Assembly (NCBI RefSeq): GCF_014930455.1
Contig: NZ_JAAIYO010000001.1
Location: 558,001-622,000, forward strand
Direction: 5' to 3'
From: Corallococcus soli
GTDB lineage: Bacteria > Myxococcota > Myxococcia > Myxococcales > Myxococcaceae
Length of the DNA stretch: 64,000 bases
Shown here piece by piece: positions 37,250-45,262 of the stretch. The notes under the pieces were generated by a model, which was given only the letters and a program-made list of their open reading frames with translations, ran no database searches and was not told the origin of the DNA. Position 1 is the first letter of the stretch, and the number at the start of each line of letters is the position of its first letter. A program made the position numbers and the translations under genes.

Positions 37250-39183
37250 GCCTTCATCCTCGCCTTGAGCAGGCGGTTCTCCTCCAGGAGGGCCGTCGTG
37301 CGCGTGGTGTCCTCGAAGAGGACGATGGAGCCCAGCACGTTCGTGTCGGTGACGAGCGGCGTGGCCACCAGCGTGGCGCTGCCCTTGCCCCCGTGCGGGA
37401 GCTGGTAGGGCACGGCCTCCATGCGCAGGGAGCGGTTCTCCTGGAGGTGCCGGCGCAGCTTCTGGATGATGGGGCGCTTGAGGGCGGGCACGTGCAGGGA
37501 CCACAGCGTCTGTCCCACGGCCTCGCGTTCGGTGAGGCCCAGCAGCCGCTCCGCGGCCAGGTTCCAGGTGGTGATGCGCCCGTCACCCTCCAGCACCAGC
37601 ACCGCCGCGGAGAGGGTGCGGATGATGGTGCGCTGGGTGAAGCCCAGGGAATCCATCTCCAGGGTGCGGTGCGCCAGCTCGCGGTTGGTGGCGTCCAGCT
37701 CCGCGTTGGCGGACTGGAGCTCCTCGTTGGTCGTCTCCAGCTCCTCGTTGGTGGACTGCAGCTCCTCGTTGGTCGTCTGCAGCTCCTCGTTGGCGGACTG
37801 GAGCTCCTCGTTGGTCGTCTCCAGCTCCTCGTTGGAGGCACGCAGCTCCTCGTTGGAGGACTGCATCCGCAGGTTGAGCGACTGCAGCTCCTCCTGCGCG
37901 CCCTGGAGGGCCTTCTCCACGCCGCGCACGTGGGTCAGGTCATGGGAGACGTACATGAGCCCGTGGCGCTCCCCGTCGCGCTCGCGCAGGGCGACGACCT
38001 GGGTTCGCACCGTGAGGGGCTCTCCCCCCGCGCCGTCCAGGTATCCGTCCGCGGACTCGCGCTCCGAGCGGCCGGTGCGCACCCGGTTGCTCTGTTCGAT
38101 GAGCAGGTCCCCGCCCAGGCCGGACAGGCCCAGCGCGGCCAGCTTCTTGCCCAGCACGTCGCCTTCGTTGCGGTTCCACAGCCGCGCCGCCGCGCGGTTC
38201 CAGTGCGTCACCGTGCCGTCGTTGTCCGTCGCGATGATGGGGCAGGGCTGCGAGTCCAGCAGGCTGCGCAGGAAGGGCCGCTCGGGCTCCAGCGCGATGG
38301 GCTCCAGCAGGCGCGGCAGGGACGCCGGCTCCGGGGACAGCCGGTCCTGTGTCGTGGCCGTCACGTCCACCTGCCCGTCCTTGCGGTACACGCGCCGCGA
38401 CAGGTCCACGGGCCGGAAGAGCCGGGCCGCGAAGGGGATGAGCTCCGAGCGGCCCAGCACCATCAGGCCGTTGCGGCGCAGGGCGAACTGGAAGCGCGCC
38501 AGCACCCGCTTCTGCAGGTCCGAGTCCAGGTAGATGAAGACGTTGCGGCACAGGAGGATGTCGATGCGCGACACGGGCGCGTCCGACACCAGGTTGTTCA
38601 CCCCGAACACCACCGCGCGGCGGATCTCCTTGCGCACGGTGTAGTTGTTGCCGGTGCGCACGAAGAAGCGGGCCAGCCGCTCCGGGGAGACGTTCTCCAA
38701 CTGCTCCGGGGAATAGATGCCGCGCCGGGCCGTGGCGATGGCGTCCTCGTCCACGTCCGTGCCGAACACCTTCAGCTCCGGGCCGGGATGCCCCGGCCCC
38801 AGCGCCTCCGCGGCGGCGATGGCCAGTGAGTACGCCTCCTCGCCCGTGGCGCAACCCGCGCTCCAGATGCGCAGCTCCTTGTCCGGGCGCTGGCGGATGA
38901 GCTCCCCCATGGACTGCTCCAGCGTCTGCCAGACCTCCCGGTCGCGGAAGAAGCAGGTCAGCTTGATGAGCATGGACGACACGAGCGTGGTGACCTCCGC
39001 CGGGTCGCGCTCCAGCAGAGCCAGGTAGGCCGAGCGGCTGCGGCAGCGCGTGGCCTGCATCCGCCGCTCGATGCGGCGCTGGAGCGTGGCGCGCTTGTAG
39101 TTGCGGAAGTCGAAATTGCGGACCTGCCTCACCCTCTCCAGGATGGCTTCGAGCTCGCTGTCGCGGGGGGGCTTGGACGCCAT
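37246..39183 (-). CDS. CheR methyltransferase-PAS fusion with NEEL coiled coil
   Basis: 645 aa. N-terminal CheR domain (about 15-275: FRDREVWQTLE, WSAGCATGEEAYSLA for SAM, LLCRNVFIYLD), then PAS (about 315-440), then eight heptads of N-E-E-L-x-x-x (about 440-496), then a second PAS (515-640) ending in ENRLLKARMKA. CheR methylates glutamates of chemoreceptors. CheB and CheR domains joined to PAS and kinase are known as large fusion kinases; here CheB, CheR-PAS and the kinase are separate genes. It overlaps the kinase gene by 4 nt. Confidence 0.92.
   Translation of the reverse strand: MASKPPRDSELEAILERVRQVRNFDFRNYKRATLQRRIERRMQATRCRSRSAYLALLERDPAEVTTLVSSMLIKLTCFFRDREVWQTLEQSMGELIRQRPDKELRIWSAGCATGEEAYSLAIAAAEALGPGHPGPELKVFGTDVDEDAIATARRGIYSPEQLENVSPERLARFFVRTGNNYTVRKEIRRAVVFGVNNLVSDAPVSRIDILLCRNVFIYLDSDLQKRVLARFQFALRRNGLMVLGRSELIPFAARLFRPVDLSRRVYRKDGQVDVTATTQDRLSPEPASLPRLLEPIALEPERPFLRSLLDSQPCPIIATDNDGTVTHWNRAAARLWNRNEGDVLGKKLAALGLSGLGGDLLIEQSNRVRTGRSERESADGYLDGAGGEPLTVRTQVVALRERDGERHGLMYVSHDLTHVRGVEKALQGAQEELQSLNLRMQSSNEELRASNEELETTNEELQSANEELQTTNEELQSTNEELETTNEELQSANAELDATNRELAHRTLEMDSLGFTQRTIIRTLSAAVLVLEGDGRITTWNLAAERLLGLTEREAVGQTLWSLHVPALKRPIIQKLRRHLQENRSLRMEAVPYQLPHGGKGSATLVATPLVTDTNVLGSIVLFEDTTRTTALLEENRLLKARMKA
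37697..37864 (-). repeat. 21-bp heptad array coding the NEEL coiled coil
   Basis: Eight consecutive 21-nt units, each holding the sequence AGCTCCTCGTTG (or close) on the plus strand; seven are identical in that core. They encode the heptads of NEEL in the CheR-PAS protein. Confidence 0.9.
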
Positions 39184-39375
39184 GAAGGGGGAGTAGCCCA
39201 GTGGCTGGGGCCCGGCAAGCGCGCATACCCATCAGGGCTGGGCTCCAACCCAAGATGTCTCTGGTCAGGTTGTCGCCCATTGGCCCCAGGACCAATTCCG
39301 GAGGCTCGCCTGGCACCCCCATCCTCCTGGGGAGGAGACGCCCGGCTCAAGGCGCCCTCTTTGACGGGAGCCTCC

Positions 39376-39714
39376 ATGCCGTGGGCGGTCCACATCCCAG
39401 AGGAACTGTGCTCCCGGCTGGAGGCCCTCCCGCTCAGGCCCCGGTTGGCGGTCCGGCTGCGGCTGCTGCGTCTGGCCGAAGCCGCGGAGCAGTGGCTGCC
39501 GGAGGATCCACGCTGGCGGCGCGTGGCCCGGCCGGACGTGGAGGGGTGGCGCTTCTACACGGAGGGGTGCTGCGTCCGTGTCCATCAGGACAAGGAAGGA
39601 GAGCGACTGACCGTGCATTCGCTTGGGAGGGTGCTCATCCATGATGCATCCACTTCCCGGGAGGTCGTCCGCATCCTTGTCTTTCAACGTCCGATACATG
39701 ATGGAGGTGATTGA
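39376..39714 (+). CDS. Small protein, RelE/ParE-like in outline
   Basis: 112 aa. A basic, Leu/Arg-rich N-terminus (LEALPLRPRLAVRLRLLRLAE), then WRRVARPDVEGWRFYTEGCCVRVHQDKEGERLTVHSL, strands that look like the end of a RelE/ParE-type toxin fold. No partner antitoxin gene is seen in the next 100 nt. ATG 39376 with GGGAG upstream. The fold call is weak, and it could equally be an ordinary small protein. It is divergent from the CheR-PAS gene. Confidence 0.5.
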   Translation: MPWAVHIPEELCSRLEALPLRPRLAVRLRLLRLAEAAEQWLPEDPRWRRVARPDVEGWRFYTEGCCVRVHQDKEGERLTVHSLGRVLIHDASTSREVVRILVFQRPIHDGGD

Positions 39715-39818
39715 GGGTTTCCCCCACTGGGATGGCGCTGCTAGGAAGGCTGCCCACAAGGTAGGAAACGGATGGCATTGAAGGCATCCAGGTTCGCTGG
39801 GAAGGCAACGGTGGCGTG

Positions 39819-40508
39819 ATGGAATTGAACACGTTGGGAGAGCAGATCCGGGTCGCGCTCCTGGAGGATCAGCTGCTGTTCCGGGAGAGCATGGAGTCCC
39901 TCCTGGAGGGAGCGGGAATGAAGGTGGTGGCCCGCTGCTCCGACACGAATTCGTTCCTGTCCCAGGTGCGCAGCGCCGCGCCCCACGTCGCGCTGGTGGA
40001 CCTGCGGCTGGAGCGCCCCGGTCGCTCCACCGTGGAGGACGGCCTGGTGGTGCTCAAGTACCTGCATGACTTCCATCCCCACGTGCGGTCCCTGGTGCTG
40101 TCGGGCCACCACGAGGCGGAGATGATGGAGCGCTGCTTCCAGGCGGGGGCGGCAGGCTACCTGTGCAAGCTGAACGTGGGCTGTGAAGACGTGGTGCGCG
40201 CCGTGGGCCGGGTGGCCCGGGGAGAGCGGCTGCTGCCCGTGGAGATGCTCCAGGCCAATGGCTTCCGGCTGGAGGATTTGACGTCGACGGCGCCCGCCCT
40301 CTCACGGCTCACGCTGCGGGAGCGCGAGGTGCTGGGCTACGTGGCGGCCGGCGCGGACAACCTGAAGATCGCCGCGCACCTGGGCATCACCGAGCGCACG
40401 GTGAAGGCGCACCTGACGAACATCTACCGCAAGCTGGGGCCGGAGAACCGCGCGCAGCTCGCGGTGCTGGCGTGCGAGCTGGGCGTGCCCCGCCCCGTGG
40501 TGGCGTAG
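39819..40508 (+). CDS. NarL/LuxR-type response regulator
   Basis: 229 aa. Receiver domain (VALLEDQLLF; phosphoacceptor Asp in ALVDLRL; Lys of YLCKLNVG) and a C-terminal LuxR-type HTH: LTLREREVLGYVAAGADNLKIA, LGITERTVKAHLTNIYRKLG. It should bind DNA when phosphorylated. ATG 39819 is preferred to GTG 39816. No kinase is next to it, but the CheR/kinase pair lies 600 nt away. The gene ends 68 nt before the stop of the converging hydrolase. Confidence 0.92.
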   Translation: MELNTLGEQIRVALLEDQLLFRESMESLLEGAGMKVVARCSDTNSFLSQVRSAAPHVALVDLRLERPGRSTVEDGLVVLKYLHDFHPHVRSLVLSGHHEAEMMERCFQAGAAGYLCKLNVGCEDVVRAVGRVARGERLLPVEMLQANGFRLEDLTSTAPALSRLTLREREVLGYVAAGADNLKIAAHLGITERTVKAHLTNIYRKLGPENRAQLAVLACELGVPRPVVA

Positions 40509-40575
40509 GCCTCTTGGGGCCTGCCGGGAGACACCCGCGAAGTCGCGCGGATGCCTCCCTGGCGTGAGGCCGTGC

Positions 40576-41370
40576 TCAGGGGCCGGACGCCGGTTCTTCG
40601 GCGTGCCGGGGCGAGCCCAGGTGCTGGAGGAACCACTCCCCGGCGAGCTCGGCCACCCGCTCCAGCTCCGCGTCCTCCTGGAAGTGGTGGGTCGCGCCCG
40701 GGATGATCTCCATGTGCTTGGGGGCCTGGAGGGCGGCATGGGCCCGGCGGTTGATGTCCAGGCCCAGCGCGTCCGCGCCGCCCACCAGCAGCAGCGTGGG
40801 GGCCCGCACCCGGGGCAGCACCGCGCCGGCCAGGTCCGGTCGGCCGCCTCGCGACACGACGGCGTCCACCAGCTCCGGGCGGTTGGCCGCGGCGGACAGC
40901 GCCGCGCCCGCGCCGGTGTGCGCGCCGAAGTAGCCCACGCGCAGGTCGGGGATGGGGGACTCGCGTTGCAGCCACCGCGCCGCGCCCGCCATGCGCAGGC
41001 CCAGCAGGCCCATGTTGAAGCGCAGCTGCCGCGTGCGGCGCTCCTCCATCTCCTCGCTGGTGAGCAGGTCCAACAGCAGCGTGCCCAGCCCCATCGCCTG
41101 GAACAGGCGCGACGTGAGCGCGAGCCGGGGACTCTCACGGGTGCTGTCGCTGCCTCGCGCCAGCACCACCAGGCCCCGGGCCCCCGCGGGCACCGCCATC
41201 CGTCCTCGGAGGAGGACGGCGTCATCCACCGGCACCATCACCTCGCGCTCCAGGTGCGTGCGCGCCGCCGACGTTCCTCCCCGGGGCGCGGGAGCTTCCC
41301 GCTGCGACTCCGACGTCCCGTGGTCCTGCCGTGCTGCCCTCAACCCCGTCCGTGACCGGGGACCTGTCAT
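40576..41370 (-). CDS. Alpha/beta hydrolase fold protein with His at the nucleophile position
   Basis: 264 aa. The core fits the alpha/beta hydrolase fold of the dienelactone-hydrolase-like group: LVVLARGSDST, then GYFGAHTGAGAA, then PTLLLVGGADALG and ATHHFQE with the catalytic His. The nucleophile elbow normally reads GASTG; here it is GAHTG, with His151 (codon CAC at 40918-40920) replacing Ser. The protein is therefore probably not a classic esterase. ATG 41370 with GGGAGGAG upstream. It lies 198 nt downstream of the methyltransferase on the same strand and may belong to that transcript. Confidence 0.8.
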   Translation of the reverse strand: MTGPRSRTGLRAARQDHGTSESQREAPAPRGGTSAARTHLEREVMVPVDDAVLLRGRMAVPAGARGLVVLARGSDSTRESPRLALTSRLFQAMGLGTLLLDLLTSEEMEERRTRQLRFNMGLLGLRMAGAARWLQRESPIPDLRVGYFGAHTGAGAALSAAANRPELVDAVVSRGGRPDLAGAVLPRVRAPTLLLVGGADALGLDINRRAHAALQAPKHMEIIPGATHHFQEDAELERVAELAGEWFLQHLGSPRHAEEPASGP

Positions 41371-41449
41371 ACAGGCTCCTCCCGTCTGCGTTTGACCCTG
41401 GTTGACTGCTGCGACAGGGCCAATTTGACCACCCCTGGCGGCACTGAGA

Positions 41450-41500
41450 CCTGTCGGAAGGTCCAGGGTGTCCGCCTTGCGACATCCCCCTGTCGGAAGG
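41450..41500. repeat. Direct repeat in the spacer before the hydrolase
   Basis: The 12-mer CCTGTCGGAAGG occurs at 41450-41461 and 41489-41500 (39-nt period), in the spacer between the methyltransferase end and the hydrolase start. Nearby CGACAGG forms an inverted partner. Candidate regulatory repeat; could be chance. Confidence 0.35.
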
Positions 41501-41568
41501 GAGGACGGGCAGGGGGGCAGCCCTTCCCTGGGGGAGGGCGCCGCCGCCCGGAAGGCGACAGTCGGCCC

Positions 41569-42603
41569 TCAGGGCTTCGTGGCGACGACCAGCTCGAAGG
41601 GGCCGGGCAGCACGTGCGCGCGCGCGAAGCCCGCGGCGGTGAGCGCGTCCAGGTAGAACTCCACCTCGCGCAGCCGGCTGGAGCACGCGTCCACGCCGAT
41701 GAGGAAGTAGGACCAGAAGAACTGGGCCGCCAGTCGCTCCGGCGTGCGGAACTCCTCGCAGATGAGCACGCGGCCGCCGGAGGGCAGCGCGGCGAAGGCG
41801 GCCTGCATCAACTGGCGCGCCACCTCCGCGGGCCAGTCGTGCAGCACGCGCACGAACGACAGCGCGTCGTAGCCCCCGGGCAGCGCCTCCCGCAGGAAGT
41901 CCCCGCCCACGAAGCCCAGGCGCTCTCGCGGCAGCCCCGCGCGCTCGCGCGTGCGCGTCACCAGCGCTTCGGTGGCGGGCAGGTTGTAGACGTCCACGGA
42001 CAGCGCCGGGTGCTCGCGCAGCAGGTGCTCCGCGAGCGTCCCGTCACCGCCGCCCACGTCGAGCAGCCGCGCCCCGGAGGGCCACAGCGCGCCCGCGTGC
42101 GTGCGGAACGTCTCCAGGATGGGGCCCAGGCCGGCGGCCATGCTGGCCTCGAAGCCCTCCACCTGTTCGGGCGTGCGCGGAGGCCAGTCGAAGGAGGCGG
42201 CGGACATGGCGTGCTGTCCGCGCAGCACCTCCGGCAGCCGGCCGTGCAGCGCCTTCCAGTCGTACTTCTCCCGGTCGCGCTCCAGCGCGCGCGGCCCCAG
42301 CACCGCCTCCGCCGCCGCGCGCAGGCCCGCGACGCCCCGGTAGCGCGTGGCCTCCAGCGCGTCGGAGGGCTGCTCGCGCTGCACCAGACCCAGGCTCTCC
42401 AGGCAGTCCAGGAACTTGTACAGCCGCTGCGGCACGAAGCCGTGCCGCGTGGCCAAATCCCCCAGCGTCACCGGCCCGGGCTCCAGCGCGTCCAGCAGCC
42501 CCAGCCCCAGCGCCGTCTCCACCACGTCCAGGGCGCGCGCGCCGTTGAACAGCAGGTGCAGCAGGGCGCGCGGCGACGTGGGCTCGCGCGGCGCCGCGCT
42601 CAC
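41569..42603 (-). CDS. SAM-dependent methyltransferase (O-methyltransferase-like)
   Basis: 344 aa. N-terminal winged-helix dimerisation part (ALEPGPVTLGDLATRHGFV), then a Rossmann SAM fold: LLDVGGGDGTLAEHLL (motif I), FVRVLHDWPAE (the VLHDW motif of plant-type and acetylserotonin-type O-methyltransferases) and LICEEFRTPE. It likely methylates an oxygen (or nitrogen) of a small aromatic. ATG 42603 overlaps the upstream kynureninase-like stop by 4 nt. It is last in a three-gene coupled operon. Confidence 0.88.
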   Translation of the reverse strand: MSAAPREPTSPRALLHLLFNGARALDVVETALGLGLLDALEPGPVTLGDLATRHGFVPQRLYKFLDCLESLGLVQREQPSDALEATRYRGVAGLRAAAEAVLGPRALERDREKYDWKALHGRLPEVLRGQHAMSAASFDWPPRTPEQVEGFEASMAAGLGPILETFRTHAGALWPSGARLLDVGGGDGTLAEHLLREHPALSVDVYNLPATEALVTRTRERAGLPRERLGFVGGDFLREALPGGYDALSFVRVLHDWPAEVARQLMQAAFAALPSGGRVLICEEFRTPERLAAQFFWSYFLIGVDACSSRLREVEFYLDALTAAGFARAHVLPGPFELVVATKP

Positions 42604-43745
42604 GCGGCCTCCCGGCGCTGTTCTTCGATGAGCGCGTCCATGAAGCCCTCCACTTCCTCCGGCGTATTGTAGAAGTGCGGCGCCACGCGCAGGAAGCCCC
42701 GGTGGCTGCAGATGAAGCCGCGCGCCACCAGCCGCTGCATCACGCGCGCATCACCGGGGAAGCTCAGGGCCACGACGCCGCCCCGCTGGTGCGGCTCGCG
42801 CGGCGTCACCACGCGCAGGCCCGCTTCGTTCGCGCGCGCCATCAGCCGCGACGTCAGCTTCAGCGAGTGTTCGCGCACGGCATGGATGCCCACGCCCTTC
42901 AGCAGCTCCAACCCCGGGCGCGACAGCAGCACCATCAGCGGCGCGGGCGTGCCGCCCATCATCCGCCGCGCGTCCGGCGCCCAGTCCTCCGGGGCCTGGA
43001 AGGCCAGCGGCGTCGCGCCGGCCAGCCACCCGGTGCTCGCGGGCTTGAGCGTGGGCAGCAGCTCCGGACGCACGTACAGGAAGGCGGCCTCGGAGCCGCC
43101 CAGCCACTTGTGCGCGCCGCCCATGAGGAAGTCCACGTCCAGCGCGCGCACGTCCACCGGCACCGCGCCCACCGTCTGGTACGCGTCCGTGGCGATGAGC
43201 GCCCCGGCCGCGTGCGCCGCCTTCGCCACGCGCGCGACGTCCAGCAGGGCGCCGGTGGCGAACGCGGCGTGCGACACGCAGACCAGCCGCGTGCGCTCGT
43301 CGATGGCCGCCTCCAGCGCCGCCTCATCCACGCGGCCGTCGCGCGAGGGCACCACCACCAGCTCCGCCCCGTAGCGCGCGAAGCCCTTCCAGATGAAGGG
43401 CACCGTGGGGAACTCCAGGTCGGTGATGACGACGCGGCGGCGCTCGCCGCTGAAGTCCAGGCAGGTGCCCAGCCGCGACAGGTGCGCGCTCAGGTTCAGG
43501 TCCAGCGCCACGGACCCTGGCTGCGCGCCGATGAGGTCCGCCACCGCGTCCGCGTAGCCCTGCATCTGGGACAGCCAGCCATCCCAGACGGCGTCGCGCC
43601 ACGTGCGCATCGTGGTCCAGTAGTGCGCGAGCACGCCCTCCACGGCCCGGGGCATCGCCCCGGTGGAGTTGCTGTTGAGGTACGTGCAGGTCTCCAGGAG
43701 GGGGTACTCCGCGCGCAGGGCCCCCGGGAGCACCGCTCCGCTCAC
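42600..43745 (-). CDS. Kynureninase-like PLP enzyme (class V fold)
   Basis: 381 aa, pyridoxal-phosphate dependent. YLNSNSTGAMP near residue 22 matches the kynureninase-type opening (YLxGNSLGxxP). The PLP Asp is in TDAYQTVGAVPVDV, the Schiff-base Lys in GGAHKWLGG, and GGTPAPLMVL with the following helix fits the kynureninase phosphate/dimer region. A kynureninase would cleave kynurenine to anthranilate and alanine; a related lyase or aminotransferase role is possible. It overlaps the TDO-family gene by 4 nt upstream and the methyltransferase by 4 nt downstream. Confidence 0.8.
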   Translation of the reverse strand: MSGAVLPGALRAEYPLLETCTYLNSNSTGAMPRAVEGVLAHYWTTMRTWRDAVWDGWLSQMQGYADAVADLIGAQPGSVALDLNLSAHLSRLGTCLDFSGERRRVVITDLEFPTVPFIWKGFARYGAELVVVPSRDGRVDEAALEAAIDERTRLVCVSHAAFATGALLDVARVAKAAHAAGALIATDAYQTVGAVPVDVRALDVDFLMGGAHKWLGGSEAAFLYVRPELLPTLKPASTGWLAGATPLAFQAPEDWAPDARRMMGGTPAPLMVLLSRPGLELLKGVGIHAVREHSLKLTSRLMARANEAGLRVVTPREPHQRGGVVALSFPGDARVMQRLVARGFICSHRGFLRVAPHFYNTPEEVEGFMDALIEEQRREAA

Positions 43746-44629
43746 GTCTGGCTCCGGTGCTCCTGGGCAAACGCCGTCGGCGCCGCGTGGGCGTGCATGG
43801 GGCAGCCGCCCGCCCGCGCCGCCGCGTGCACATCCGAGCCGCCGCGGGCCTCGCCCGTCGCATAGCCGCCCTCACGCTTCCAGCCCGCCGTCATCTCCAC
43901 GCGCACGTCCCACAGCGCGCGGAACAGCGGCAGCGTCATGCGTCCGGCCAGCACCTGCGTGGGCAGGCCGTCCAGCGCCTTCACGGAGCGGTCCACGCCG
44001 ATGGTGCGGCGCACCAGCTGGAAGTGAGCGAAGAGCCAGCCCTGGAAGGCCTCGTCCATGCTCAGCAGGTTCTCACAGACATGCTTCAGGTCTTCATGCC
44101 CCCCGGCCGTGTAGACCTGCAGCAGCGTCACGTTGCGGCGCGCCAGCATCCGCTCCAGCGCGGACTCCAGCCCCGTGGCCGCCAGCCGGAACGTGTTGTA
44201 GCCCGGCGACTCCTGCCCGCTGCCGTTGCCCAGGCTGCGGCGGATGACCTGGTACGCCTCCGGCGTCATCGTCTCCAGGATGGCCATCTCCGCGCTGATG
44301 CACTGGAGGATGCGCTGCACCCGCGCCAGCCGCGCCACCACCGCCCACAGCGCGTCCTTGTCCAGCTCCGCCACCACCTCCACCACCTCGCGCGACGCCA
44401 GCTTCAGGTACAGCTCCTGGGACTGGTGGACGACCTGGAACATCAGCTCGTCGTGCGACACGCGCTCCGCCTCCGCGGACTGGAGCCCGAGCAGCGTCTG
44501 CGTGTGCAGGTAGCGCTCGTAGTCCAGCTCCCCCTTGCCCACCCACTTCTTCAGCATCGGGTTGAAGAGCGGCTGGGTCAGCTCGTGCTTCAGTTTTTCC
44601 GCGTGGCTGTAATCGGTGGACATGAACAT
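43742..44629 (-). CDS. Tryptophan 2,3-dioxygenase family protein (divergent)
   Basis: 295 aa, haem-dependent TDO superfamily. Conserved parts: DYERYLHTQTLLGLQS, HDELMFQVVHQSQELYLKL, and FAHFQLVRRTIG with the expected haem-axial His. The segment that in typical TDOs reads SGFQSxQYR, which positions the substrate, reads SGQESPGYNTFR here, so substrate or reaction may differ from standard N-formylkynurenine production. The C-terminus ends in a His/Ala-rich tail. ATG 44629 has GGAGGG just before; ATG 44623 is also possible. First gene of the operon. Confidence 0.85.
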   Translation of the reverse strand: MFMSTDYSHAEKLKHELTQPLFNPMLKKWVGKGELDYERYLHTQTLLGLQSAEAERVSHDELMFQVVHQSQELYLKLASREVVEVVAELDKDALWAVVARLARVQRILQCISAEMAILETMTPEAYQVIRRSLGNGSGQESPGYNTFRLAATGLESALERMLARRNVTLLQVYTAGGHEDLKHVCENLLSMDEAFQGWLFAHFQLVRRTIGVDRSVKALDGLPTQVLAGRMTLPLFRALWDVRVEMTAGWKREGGYATGEARGGSDVHAAARAGGCPMHAHAAPTAFAQEHRSQT

Positions 44630-44842
44630 AGCTCCCTCCAGGGCGCAGGAACGTATGAGTGCTGGGTGGAATGCGCCCCAGTTCGGGGGGAACAGTGAGC
44701 GCGGAAAACTCCAGAAGCGACTACCTTACAGGGCTTTTTGTAGAGTTCAAGTCATCTACCCTGTCAGGTTATCACTTTCCGAGATTTTTCTCGTACTCAG
44801 AGGCAGGGTGGCCCGAGGGGTCGGGCACACCCGGGGTGTTGG

Positions 44843-45262
44843 CTACCCCTCAACGGGCGAGGGATTCCGGCCTGGCGTGGCGGGACGGGGCTTCAGGCGC
44901 ATCGCGTTGAGCTTCTGGGCCAGGTCGGCGCCCTGCACGCTCTTGGAGATGTAGCCGTCCGCGCCGGAGGCGATGGCCAGCGAGCGCAGCTTCGCCTCAT
45001 CCGAGGCGGAGTAGAGGATGAAGCGGGTGCCGGGGGGGGCGTACTGGCGCGCCAGCCCCACGACCTTGTCCCCCTTGAGGGCGGGGAAGTTCACGTCGAT
45101 GAGCACGAAGTCCGGCTCGGACGCGCGCACGATGTTGGACACGCCCAACGCGGACGTATGGGTCTGCACTTCGAACCCGTACGCGCTCAGCGAGCGCTGT
45201 ACGAGGTCGAGCAGGTCCGGGTCGTCGTCCACCACCAGGACGCGCGGTTTTGGTTCAGCCAT
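44843..45262 (-). CDS. Single-domain response regulator (receiver), copy B
   Basis: 139-aa receiver. VLVVDDDPDLLD is the acidic pocket, FVLIDVNFPAL the phosphoacceptor Asp, and GYISKSVQG the conserved Lys. It overlaps the 3' end of the hybrid kinase gene by 8 nt, so it is translationally coupled and presumably its downstream partner. It is closely similar to the orphan receiver at 33465-33878. Confidence 0.92.
   Translation of the reverse strand: MAEPKPRVLVVDDDPDLLDLVQRSLSAYGFEVQTHTSALGVSNIVRASEPDFVLIDVNFPALKGDKVVGLARQYAPPGTRFILYSASDEAKLRSLAIASGADGYISKSVQGADLAQKLNAMRLKPRPATPGRNPSPVEG

Noticed and set aside
36900-37270. Plus-strand open frames with MFA/CLP repeats
   Set aside because: They are the reverse of the HGK array inside the kinase gene and have no other protein support.
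39376-39714. Toxin-antitoxin pair
   Set aside because: The small protein has only a vague RelE/ParE resemblance and no antitoxin-like gene lies next to it, so a TA system is not claimed.
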